Shown here piece by piece: positions 39,501 to 51,700 of a stretch of DNA of 64,000 nt; the stretch's first letter is position 1, and the number at the start of each line of letters is the position of its first letter. The stretch covers positions 5,061,501 through 5,125,500 of the forward strand of contig CANUEZ040000028.1 of the NCBI GenBank assembly GCA_948099385.1. The letters run 5' to 3'. A program made the position numbers and the translations under genes. This DNA comes from Fasciola hepatica (lineage: Eukaryota; Platyhelminthes; Trematoda; Plagiorchiida; Fasciolidae). Below the pieces are notes generated by a model, which saw only the letters and a program-made list of their open reading frames with translations, was not told where the DNA came from and did not search any database.

Positions 39501-42500
39501 CTCGGCATGCTCAAATCGACACCTAATGAACCAGGTGTGCCAGATAGATCAACACCACCTCCAACGTCAAGCGAAGGCAACTCACCCGATACGGACAAGT
39601 CCGGAACTTTCACATCCCCTCCAACACTGACCGAGGGAACAGCAGCACTCACGTCTATCGCACCACCTAAATCACCTACAGTAGACACATCTGGAAATTG
39701 CACATCAACACGTGGAACGTCAACATCTGCACGCACGGAAGGTAGCTTGATCGACGGCCCAGACACGTCCACTGTAGCTTCGGGCAATTTCACTCCGGCA
39801 TCAGCCGACAAATCGCCATGGCCAAGTTTCACTTTCGGCAAGCTTATTTTTGGAGACCAACCAAATTTCCACCCACGACCCTTCGCTTTACCACCAGCAT
39901 GCACATCCAAATCCGGAACTCGAACATCCCCGCCAACATCTAAACCGAGATCAGCTTTCCCCGACACCTTGGGCTTCTTCACTTTCTTTTCGCCCTTCGC
40001 TTTTCCACCAAATCCGAAGTGGAACTTCTTAGAAGGCACTGAGACCTCGGCGCTGGGCATATCTACTCCACCGGTCAACGAGATATCACCACTCAAATCT
40101 GGCCTTACACCACCACTAACACCGGCGTCCAATCCGGGCAATGACATGCTCGCATCCACGCCTGGAGCTTGCGGCAACTCGATTTTGCCGCCGACTTCCG
40201 GACCGGAAACGTGCACACCCGCCTCCGGGACTTTCACCTTACCCGAGACGTCCGCGTCTCCGCCCAACTTAAGGCTACCTTTCGGCCATCCGAATTTGGG
40301 CAATTTCAATTTCAAACCGCCACCAGGCGCCTCACCTTTCACACTAACACCCAAATCAGCTCCACCAGTCCCGGTGGCAGAACCTCCCAAACTCGGTCCC
40401 TCGACTTTCGGTGTTTTCCCTTTCTTCCCAAATTTGAAACCAAATTTAGGCGCCTTCACTGACACGTCCGCTTTCGGTGAACTCACATCCACTCCAACAT
40501 CACCCAAACCGCCAACATCCATGCCAACATTCACATCCGGAGCATGCAACTTCGGACCGCTAATCTCAACACCGGGAACACTGGCGTCCACGTCCATACC
40601 TGGTGTTTTCGCTTTCTTCCCAAATTTGAAACCAAATTTAGGCGCCTTCACTGACACGTCCGCTTTCGGTAAACTCACATCCGCTCCAACATCACCCAAA
40701 CCACCAACATCCATGCCAACATTCACATCCGGAGCGTGCAATTTCGGACCGCTAATCTCAACACCGGGCAAACTGGCGTCAATATCCACCTTCGGTAACT
40801 CAACTCCCTTGCCAATATCCATTCCGAACGACGGAACTTTCACGGACACATCCGCTTTCGGTAAACTCACATCCGCTCCAACATCACCCAAACCACCAAC
40901 ACCCATGCCAACATTCACATCCGGAGCGTGCAACTTAGGTCCGCTAATCTCAACACCAGGCAAACTAGCGTCAACGTCCAATCTCGGCATGCTCAAATCG
41001 ACACCTAATGAACCAGGTGTGCCAGATAGATCAACACCACCTCCAACGTCAAGCGAAGGCAACTCACCCGATACGGACAAGTCCGGAACTTTCACATCCC
41101 CTCCAACACTGACCGAGGGAACAGCAGCACTCACGTCTATCGCACCACCTAAATCACCTACAGTAGACACATCTGGAAATTGCACATCAACACGTGGAAC
41201 GTCAACATCTGCACGCACGGAAGGTAGCTTGATCGACGGCCCAGACACGTCCACTGTAGCTTCGAGCAATTTCACTCCGGCATCAGCCGACAAATCGCCA
41301 TGGCCAAGTTTCACTTTCGGCAAGCTTATTTTTGGAGACCAACCAAATTTCCACCCACGACCCTTCGCTTTACCACCAGCATGCACATCCAAATCCGGAA
41401 CTCGAACATCCCCGCCAACATCTAAACCGAGATCAGCTTTCCCCGACACCTTGGGCTTCTTCACTTTCTTTTCGCCCTTCGCTTTTCCACCAAATCCGAA
41501 GTGGAACTTCTTAGAAGGCACTGAGACCTCGGCGCTGGGCATATCTACTCCACCGGTCAACGAGATATCACCACTCAAATCTGGCCTTACACCACCACTA
41601 ACACCGGCGTCCAATCCGGGCAATGACACGCTCGCATCCACGCCTGGAGCTTGCGGCAACTCGATTTTGCCGCCGACTTCCGGACCGGAAACGTGCACAC
41701 CCGCCTCCGGGACTTTCACCTTACCCGAGACGTCCGCGTCTCCGCCCAACTTAAGGCTACCTTTCGGCCATCCGAATTTGGGCAATTTCAATTTCAAACC
41801 GCCACCAGGCGCCTCACCTTTCACACTAACACCCAAATCAGCTCCACCAGTCCCGGTGGCAGAACCTCCCAAACTCGGTCCCTCGACTTTCGGTGTTTTC
41901 CCTTTCTTCCCAAATTTGAAACCAAATTTAGGCGCCTTCACTGACACGTCAGCTTTCGGTGAACTCACATCCACTCCAACATCACCCAAACCGCCAACAT
42001 CCATGCCAACATTCACATCCGGAGCATGCAACTTCGGACCGCTAATCTCAACACCGGGAACACTGGCGTCCACGTCCATATCTGGTGTTTTCGCTTTCTT
42101 CCCAAATTTGAAACCAAATTTAAGCGCCTTCACTGACACGTCCGCTTTCGGTAAACTCACATCCGCTCCAACATCACCCAAACCACCAACATCCATGCCA
42201 ACATTCACATCCGGAGCGTGCAATTTCGGACCGCTAATCTCAACACCGGGCAAACTGGCGTCAATATCCACCTTCGGTAACTCAACTCCCTTGCCAATAT
42301 CCATTCCGAACGACGGAACTTTCACGGACACATCCGCTTTCGGTAAACTCACATCCGCTCCAACATCACCCAAACCACCAACATCCATGCCAACATTCAC
42401 ATCCGGAGCGTGCAACTTAGGTCCGCTAATCTCAACACCAGGCAAACTAGCGTCAACGTCCAATCTCGGCATGCTCAAATCGACACCTAATGAACCAGGT

Positions 42501-45500
42501 GTGCCAGATAGATCAACACCACCTCCAACGTCAAGCGAAGGCAACTCACCCGATACGGACAAGTCCGGAACTTTCACATCCCCTCCAACACTGACCGAGG
42601 GAACAGCAGCACTCACGTCTATCGCACCACCTAAATCACCTACAGTAGACACATCTGGAAATTGCACATCAACACGTGGAACGTCAACATCTGCACGCAC
42701 GGAAGGTAGCTTGATCGACGGCCCAGACACGTCCACTGTAGCTTCGGGCAATTTCACTCCGGCATCAGCCGACAAATCGCCATGGCCAAGTTTCACTTTC
42801 GGCAAGCTTATTTTTGGAGACCAACCAAATTTCCACCCACGACCCTTCGCTTTACCACCAGCATGCACATCCAAATCCGGAACTCGAACATCCCCGCCAA
42901 CATCTAAACCGAGATCAGCTTTCCCCGACACCTTGGGCTTCTTCACTTTCTTTTCGCCCTTCGCTTTTCCACCAAATCCGAAGTGGAACTTCTTAGAAGG
43001 CACTGAGACCTCGGCGCTGGGCATATCTACTCCACCGGTCAACGAGATATCACCACTCAAATCTGGCCTTACACTACCACTAACACCGGCGTCCAATCCG
43101 GGCAATGACATGCTCGCATCCACGCCTGGAGCTTGCGGCAACTCGATTTTGCCGCCGACTTCCGGACCGGAAACGTGCACACCCGCCTCCGGGACTTTCA
43201 CCTTACCCGAGACGTCCGCGTCTCCGCCCAACTTAAGGCTACCTTTCGGCCATCCGAATTTGGGCAATTTCAATTTCAAACCGCCACCAGGCGCCTCACC
43301 TTTCACACTAACACCCAAATCAGCTCCACCAGTCCCGGTGGCAGAACCTCCCAAACTCGGTCCCTCGACTTTCGGTGTTTTCCCTTTCTTCCCAAATTTG
43401 AAACCAAATTTAGGCGCCTTCACTGACACGTCCGCTTTCGGTGAACTCACATCCACTCCAACATCACCCAAACCGCCAACATCCATGCCAACATTCACAT
43501 CCGGAGCATGCAACTTCGGACCGCTAATCTCAACACCGGGAACACTGGCGTCCACGTCCATACCTGGTGTTTTCGCTTTCTTCCCAAATTTGAAACCAAA
43601 TTTAGGCGCCTTCACTGACACGTCCGCTTTCGGTAAACTCACATCCGCTCCAACATCACCCAAACCACCAACATCCATGCCAACATTCACATCCGGAGCG
43701 TGCAATTTCGGACCGCTAATCTCAACACCGGGCAAACTGGCGTCAATATCCACCTTCGGTAACTCAACTCCCTTGCCAATATCCATTCCGAATGACGGAA
43801 CTTTCACGGACACATCCGCTTTCGGTAAACTCACATCCGCTCCAACATCACCCAAACCACCAACATCCATGCCAACATTCACATCCGGAGCGTGCAACTT
43901 AGGTCCGCTAATCTCAACACCAGGCAAACTAGCGTCAACGTCCAATCTCGGCATGCTCAAATCGACACCTAATGAACCAGGTGTGCCAGATAGATCAACA
44001 CCACCTCCAACGTCAAGCGAAGGCAACTCACCCGATACGGACAAGTCCGGAACTTTCACATCCCCTCCAACACTGACCGAGGGAACAGCAGCACTCACGT
44101 CTATCGCACCACCTAAATCACCTACAGTAGACACATCTGGAAATTGCACATCAACACGTGGAACGTCAACATCTGCACGCACGGAAGGTAGCTTGATCGA
44201 CGGCCCAGACACGTCCACTGTAGCTTCGGGCAATTTCACTCCGGCATCAGCCGACAAATCGCCATGGCCAAGTTTCACTTTCGGCAAGCTTATTTTTGGA
44301 GACCAACCAAATTTCCACCCACGACCCTTCGCTTTACCACCAGCATGCACATCCAAATCCGGAACTCGAACATCCCCGCCAACATCTAAACCGAGATCAG
44401 CTTTCCCCGACACCTTGGGCTTCTTCACTTTCTTTTCGCCCTTCGCTTTTCCACCAAATCCGAAGTGGAACTTCTTAGAAGGCACTGAGACCTCGGCGCT
44501 GGGCATATCTACTCCACCGGTCAACGAGATATCACCACTCAAATCTGGCCTTACACCACCACTAACACCGGCGTCCAATCCGGGCAATGACATGCTCGCA
44601 TCCACGCCTGGAGCTTGCGGCAACTCGATTTTGCCGCCGACTTCCGGACCGGAAACGTGCACACCCGCCTCCGGGACTTTCACCTTACCCGAGACGTCCG
44701 CGTCTCCGCCCAACTTAAGGCTACCTTTCGGCCATCCGAATTTGGGCAATTTCAATTTCAAACCGCCACCAGGCGCCTCACCTTTCACACTAACACCCAA
44801 ATCAGCTCCACCAGTCCCGGTGGCAGAACCTCCCAAACTCGGTCCCTCGACTTTCGGTGTTTTCCCTTTCTTCCCAAATTTGAAACCAAATTTAGGCGCC
44901 TTCACTGACACGTCCGCTTTCGGTGAACTCACATCCACTCCAACATCACCCAAACCGCCAACATCCATGCCAACATTCACATCCGGAGCGTGCAATTTCG
45001 GACCGCTAATCTCAACACCGGGCAAACTGGCGTCAATATCCACCTTCGGTAACTCAACTCCGTTGCCAATATCCATTCCGAATGACGGAACTTTCACGGA
45101 CACATCCGCTTTCGGTAAACTCACATCCGCTCCAACATCACCCAAACCACCAACATCCATGCCAACATTCACATCCGGAGCGTGCAACTTAGGTCCGCTA
45201 ATCTCAACACCAGGCAAACTAGCGTCAACGTCCAATCTCGGCATGCTCAAATCGACACCTAATGAACCAGGTGTGCCAGATAGATCAACACCACCTCCAA
45301 CGTCAAGCGAAGGCAACTCACCCGATACGGACAAGTCCGGAACTTTCACATCCCCTCCAACACTGACCGAGGGAACAGCAGCACTCACGTCTATCGCACA
45401 ACCTAAATCACCTACAGTAGACACATCTGGAAATTGCACATCAACACGTGGAACGTCAACATCTGCACGCACGGAAGGTAGCTTGATCGACGGCCCAGAC

Positions 45501-48500
45501 ACGTCCACTGTAGCTTCGGGCAATTTCACTCCGGCATCAGCCGACAAATCGCCATGGCCAAGTTTCACTTTCGGCAAGCTTATTTTTGGAGACCAACCAA
45601 ATTTCCACCCACGACCCTTCGCTTTACCACCAGCATGCACATCCAAATCCGGAACTCGAACATCCCCGCCAACATCTAAACCGAGATCAACTTTCCCCGA
45701 CACCTTGGGCTTCTTCACTTTCTTTTCGCCCTTCGCTTTTCCACCAAATCCGAAGTGGAACTTCTTAGAAGGCACTGAGACCTCGGCGCTGGGCATATCT
45801 ACTCCACCGGTCAACGAGATATCACCACTCAAATCTGGCCTTACACCACCACTAACACCGGCGTCCAATCCGGGCAATGACATGCTCGCATCCACGCCTG
45901 GAGCTTGCGGCAACTCGATTTTGCCGCCGACTTCCGGACCGGAAACGTGCACACCCGCCTCCGGGACTTTCACCTTACCCGAGACGTCCGCGTCTCCGCC
46001 CAACTTAAGGCTACCTTTCGGCCATCCGAATTTGGGCAATTTCAATTTCAAACCGCCACCAGGCGCCTCACCTTTCACACTAACACCCAAATCAGCTCCA
46101 CCAGTCCCGGTGGCAGAACCTCCCAAACTCGGTCCCTCGACTTTCGGTGTTTTCCCTTTCTTCCCAAATTTGAAACCAAATTTAGGCGCCTTCACTGACA
46201 CGTCCGCTTTCGGTGAACTCACATCCACTCCAACATCACCCAAACCGCCAACATCCATGCCAACATTCACATCCGGAGCGTGCAATTTCGGACCGCTAAT
46301 CTCAACACCGGGCAAACTGGCGTCAATATCCACCTTCGGTAACTCAACTCCCTTGCCAATATCCATTCCGAATGACGTAACTTTCACGGACACATCCGCT
46401 TTCGGTAAACTCACATCCGCTCCAACATCACCCAAACCACCAACATCCATGCCAACATTCACATCCGGAGCGTGCAACTTAGGTCCGCTAATCTCAACAC
46501 CAGGCAAACTAGCGTCAACGTCCAATCTCGGCATGCTCAAATCGACACCTAATGAACCAGGTGTGCCAGATAGATCAACACCACCTCCAACGTCAAGCGA
46601 AGGCAACTCACCCGATACGGACAAGTCCGGAACTTTCACATCCCCTCCAACACTGACCGAGGGAACAGCAGCACTCACGTCTATCGCACAACCTAAATCA
46701 CCTACAGTAGACACATCTGGAAATTGCACATCAACACGTGGAACGTCAACATCTGCACGCACGGAAGGTAGCTTGATCGACGGCCCAGACACGTCCACTG
46801 TAGCTTCGGGCAATTTCACTCCGGCATCAGCCGACAAATCGCCATGGCCAAGTTTCACTTTCGGCAAGCTTATTTTTGGAGACCAACCAAATTTCCACCC
46901 ACGACCCTTCGCTTTACCACCAGCATGCACATCCAAATCCGGAACTCGAACATCCCCGCCAACATCTAAACCGAGATCAGCTTTCCCCGACACCTTGGGC
47001 TTCTTCACTTTCTTTTCGCCCTTCGCTTTTCCACCAAATCCGAAGTGGAACTTCTTAGAAGGCACTGAGACCTCGGCGCTGGGCATATCTACTCCACCGG
47101 TCAACGAGATATCACCACTCAAATCTGGCCTTACACCACCACTAACACCGGCGTCCAATCCGGGCAATGACACGCTCGCATCCACGCCTGGAGCTTGCGG
47201 CAACTCGATTTTGCCGCCGACTTCCGGACCGGAAACGTGCACACCCGCCTCCGGGACTTTCACCTTACCCGAGACGTCCGCGTCTCCGCCCAACTTAAGG
47301 CTACCTTTCGGCCATCCGAATTTGGGCAATTTCAATTTCAAACCGCCACCAGGCGCCTCACCTTTCACACTAACACCCAAATCAGCTCCACCAGTCCCGG
47401 TGGCAGAACCTCCCAAACTCGGTCCCTCGACTTTCGGTGTTTTCCCTTTCTTCCCAAATTTGAAACCAAATTTAGGCGCCTTCACTGACACGTCCGCTTT
47501 CGGTAAACTCACATCCGCTCCAACATCACCCAAACCGCCAACATCCATGCCAACATTCACATCCGGAGCGTGCAATTTCGGACCGCTAATCTCAACACCG
47601 GGAACACTGGCGTCCACGTCCATATCTGGTGTTTTCGCTTTCTTCCCAAATTTGAAACCAAATTTAGGCGCCTTCACTGACACGTCCGCTTTCGGTAAAC
47701 TCACATCCGCTCCAACATCACCCAAACCACCAACATCCATGCCAACATTCACATCCGGAGCGTGCAATTTCGGACCGCTAATCTCAACACCGGGCAAACT
47801 GGCGTCAATATCCACCTTCGGTAACTCAACTCCCTTGCCAATATCCATTCCGAATGACGGAACTTTCACGGACACATCGGCTTTCGGTAAACTCACATCC
47901 GCTCCAACATCACCCAAACCACCAACATCCATGCCAACATTCACATCCGGAGCGTGCAACTTAGGTCCGCTAATCTCAACACCAGGCAAACTAGCGTCAA
48001 CGTCCAATCTCGGCATGCTCAAATCGACACCTAATGAACCAGGTGTGCCAGATAGATCAACACCACCTCCAACGTCAAGCGAAGGCAACTCACCCGATAC
48101 GGACAAGTCCGGAACTTTCACATCCCCTCCAACACTGACCGAGGGAACAGCAGCACTCACGTCTATCGCACCACCTAAATCACCTACAGTAGACACATCT
48201 GGAAATTGCACATCAACACGTGGAACGTCAACATCTGCACGCACGGAAGGTAGCTTGATCGACGGCCCAGACACGTCCACTGTAGCTTCGGGCAATTTCA
48301 CTCCGGCATCAGCCGACAAATCGCCATGGCCAAGTTTCACTTTCGGCAAGCTTATTTTTGGAGACCAACCAAATTTCCACCCACGACCCTTCGCTTTACC
48401 ACCAGCATGCACATCCAAATCCGGAACTCGAACATCCCCGCCAACATCTAAACCGAGATCAGCTTTCCCCGACACCTTGGGCTTCTTCACTTTCTTTTCG

Positions 48501-51500
48501 CCCTTCGCTTTTCCACCAAATCCGAAGTGGAACTTCTTAGAAGGCACTGAGACCTCGGCGCTGGGCATATCTACTCCACCGGTCAACGAGATATCACCAC
48601 TCAAATCTGGCCTTACACCACCACTAACACCGGCGTCCAATCCGGGCAATGACACGCTCGCATCCACGCCTGGAGCTTGCGGCAACTCGATTTTGCCGCC
48701 GACTTCCGGACCGGAAACGTGCACACCCGCCTCCGGGACTTTCACCTTACCCGAGACGTCCGCGTCTCCGCCCAACTTAAGGCTACCTTTCGGCCATCCG
48801 AATTTGGGCAATTTCAATTTCAAACCGCCACCAGGCGCCTCACCTTTCACACTAACACCCAAATCAGCTCCACCAGTCCCGGTGGCAGAACCTCCCAAAC
48901 TCGGTCCCTCGACTTTCGGTGTTTTCCCTTTCTTCCCAAATTTGAAACCAAATTTAGGCGCCTTCACTGACACGTCCGCTTTCGGTAAACTCACATCCGC
49001 TCCAACATCACCCAAACCACCAACATCCATGCCAACATTCACATCCGGAGCATGCAACTTTGGACCGCTAATCTCAACACCGGGAACACTGGCGTCCACG
49101 TCCATATCTGGTGTTTTCGCTTTCTTCCCAAATTTGAAACCAAATTTAGGCGCCTTCACTGACACGTCCGCTTTCGGTAAACCCACATCCGCTCCAACAT
49201 CACCCAAACCACCAACATCCATGCCAACATTCACATCCGGAGCGTGCAATTTCGGACCGCTAATCTCAACACCGGGCAAACTGGCGTCAATATCCACCTT
49301 CGGTAACTCAACTCCCTTGCCAATATCCATTCCGAATGACGGAACTTTCACGGACACATCCGCTTTCGGTAAACTCACATCCGCTCCAACATCACCCAAA
49401 CCACCAACATCCATGCCAACATTCACATCCGGAGCGTGCAACTTAGGTCCGCTAATCTCAACACCAGGCAAACTAGCGTCAACGTCCAATCTCGGCATGC
49501 TCAAATCGACACCTAATGAACCAGGTGTGCCAGATAGATCAACACCACCTCCAACGTCAAGCGAAGGCAACTCACCCGATACGGACAAGTCCGGAACTTT
49601 CACATCCCCTCCAACACTGACCGAGGGAACAGCAGCACTCACGTCTATCGCACCACCTAAATCACCTACAGTAGACACATCTGGAAATTGCACATCAACA
49701 CGTGGAACGTCAACATCTGCACGCACGGAAGGTAGCTTGATCGACGGCCCAGACACGTCCACTGTAGCTTCGGGCAATTTCACTCCGGCATCAGCCGACA
49801 AATCGCCATGGCCAAGTTTCACTTTCGGCAAGCTTATTTTTGGAGACCAACCAAATTTCCACCCACGACCCTTCGCTTTACCACCAGCATGCACATCCAA
49901 ATCCGGAACTCGAACATCCCCGCCAACATCTAAACCGAGATCAGCTTTCCCCGACACCTTGGGCTTCTTCACTTTCTTTTCGCCCTTCGCTTTTCCACCA
50001 AATCCGAAGTGGAACTTCTTAGAAGGCACTGAGACCTCGGCGCTGGGCATATCTACTCCACCGGTCAACGAGATATCACCACTCAAATCTGGCCTTACAC
50101 CACCACTAACACCGGCGTCCAATCCGGGCAATGACACGCTCGCATCCACGCCTGGAGCTTGCGGCAACTCGATTTTGCCGCCGACTTCCGGACCGGAAAC
50201 GTGCACACCCGCCTCCGGGACTTTCACCTTACCCGAGACGTCCGCGTCTCCGCCCAACTTAAGGCTACCTTTCGGCCATCCGAATTTGGGCAATTTCAAT
50301 TTCAAACCGCCACCAGGCGCCTCACCTTTCACACTAACACCCAAATCAGCTCCACCAGTCCCGGTGGCAGAACCTCCCAAACTCGGTCCCTCGACTTTCG
50401 GTGTTTTCCCTTTCTTCCCAAATTTGAAACCAAATTTAGGCGCCTTCACTGACACGTCCGCTTTCGGTAAACTCACATCCGCTCCAACATCACCCAAACC
50501 ACCAACATCCATGCCAACATTCACATCCGGAGCATGCAACTTCGGACCGCTAATCTCAACACCGGGAACACTGGCGTCCACGTCCATACCTGGTGTTTTC
50601 GCTTTCTTCCCAAATTTGAAACCAAATTTAGGCGCCTTCACTGACACGTCCGCTTTCGGTAAACTCACATCCGCTCCAACATCACCCAAACCACCAACAT
50701 CCATGCCAACATTCACATCCGGAGCGTGCAATTTCGGACCGCTAATCTCAACACCGGGAACAATGGCGTCCACCTCCTTACCTCGTGTTTTTGCTTTCTT
50801 ACCTAATCCTGACCCGAATTTTTCCCTTGTAGTTTTGCATTCTATATCTATGTCTACTCCGTTTTTCGCTGCTTTCTGTTTAGTGCTTTCGGCTTCGTTC
50901 CGTTTGCGAATGTTTTGTTGTTCGAAACTTCTCTGTGGCCTTTCACTTCCGGCTGGTATAAATTTCCCCGCTAGATCAATTTCTATCTTTTCATCCGTTC
51001 CCTTCTCTTTCATTGTGGCTCCGGTAATCAAATCAATTCGGTTCAATTCTGGTGACTTACCTTCAGGTGTATTCCTGTCATGCTGTCTCAAACTGTTTTT
51101 GTATTCCTCACCGTTTGCCAATCGGTCAAATCGGTCAGTTGCCTGAACACAGTACGCCGGCGTATATATCTCACAGCTCAGTGGTAAATGGATGGGTGTA
51201 TATACAGGGTCAGAGCATTTTGTACATTCCTCTTCTTTTCCGAAGGATGTCTCAAATTCGCGTGCTTCCTGTCCGGTTTCTAAATGTGTCGTCCTGTGTT
51301 CTGTTCCAGATTCCTTCCGTCCAATTTCATCTGGGTTCTCGGTTTCTTCTTCTCCCCCTTTCCGTCTTCGTGGTTTTTTACTTCGTCGTTCAATGTGCTC
51401 ACGATCAATGGAGTATTGATCTAATATGGACAGGTCTTTATTTTCGGTCATGAATTTTGCGGGCAGTTGTGGTGATTGTTCTAATGGTGGAGTCTGTCTG

Positions 51501-51700
51501 GACTCCCATCTACCGGCGAGTGGATCTTCGAATCGTTGTTGTTTCTCTTGCTCACTCCCGGTCGAATCTGTCGGAGAGACCCCTGGTGATCCAAAACCAG
51601 AGCCCGCGGTTTCACCGGCGTCCACTTCGGTTTTGTGCCCCAGAGACTTGTGGTGCTTAAACCTGCGTCCACGCGGTTTGGACTGTGAAGTTGATTCCAT
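30574..51700 (-). CDS. AHNAK-like giant repeat scaffold protein, main exon
   Basis: An unbroken frame of 7,042 codons plus one base. ATG at 51698-51700 is the first in-frame Met after an in-frame TGA eight codons upstream. Its Kozak context is modest (T at -3, G at +4). Residues 1 to about 306 are unique, charged and Lys/Arg/Glu-rich, with a Cys/Tyr cluster near 175-195 and no PDZ motif that I can see. Residues 307-6563 are tandem repeats built on a pattern such as VDVSGPxV and PKxDVSVKAPKFGFKFGKK. Residues 6564-7042 are unique, with Lys-rich runs (KKVKQQQ, KKQRKSKQ) and a PPTLPPSPSG proline stretch. The G-h-D-h-xx-P repeat grammar and the giant exon match the AHNAK/desmoyokin family, whose vertebrate members are membrane-associated scaffolds. 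The homology call rests on this grammar alone. No signal peptide or membrane segment is visible. Expected mass is roughly 0.7 MDa. The frame stays open to 30437, but the last 45 codons are probably intron read-through. Confidence 0.85.
32010..50775 (-). repeat. Higher-order coding tandem array, 13 units of 1,482 or 1,290 bp
   Basis: Equivalent points of the unit lie at 32440, 33922, 35404, 36886, 38368, 39850, 41332, 42814, 44296, 45586, 46876, 48358 and 49840. The spacing is 1,482 bp except for two intervals of 1,290 bp (44296-45586 and 45586-46876). Each unit has a unique core, running from VEGPSLGGSATG to SMPRLDVD. Between cores there are three tandem modules of about 64 residues holding GPKLHAPDVNVGMDVGGLGD, or two modules in the short intervals. 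The array starts with two modules at its N-terminal end and finishes with one truncated module near 32010, giving about 37 modules by my count. Units differ only by scattered single bases. All spacings are multiples of three, so the frame is kept. Confidence 0.95.
44908..47490 (-). repeat. Two short (1,290-bp) units lacking one 192-bp module
   Basis: Two consecutive units (third and fourth from the protein N-terminus) are 192 bp shorter than the others. Each lacks exactly one 64-residue module, the FGFKFGKKAKTPxMDVDASV-type copy, so only two modules follow the core. Both cores also carry a Gly-to-Cys change (GCAIDV instead of GGAIDV, at about 45400 and 46690) that I see in no other unit. They differ slightly from each other: one has VTSFGMD (about 46378) and the other GNGVELP (about 45061) and GKVDLG (about 45690). 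This fits one deletion in one unit followed by duplication of that unit. Confidence 0.85.

Noticed and set aside
32440..50452. Families of identical 60- and 97-codon plus-strand frames recurring every unit
   Set aside because: They are shadows of the repeat unit in a third frame, identical because the units are identical.
32010..50775. CRISPR-like or satellite interpretation of the array
   Set aside because: Units are 1.5 kb, keep frame, have no spacers and encode a coherent protein pattern.
32013..51146. Plus-strand giant open frame (6,377 codons) as a second protein-coding gene
   Set aside because: It is fully explained by the Tyr-free repeat on the minus strand. Only the minus frame has non-repeat ends with sensible composition and a splice donor.
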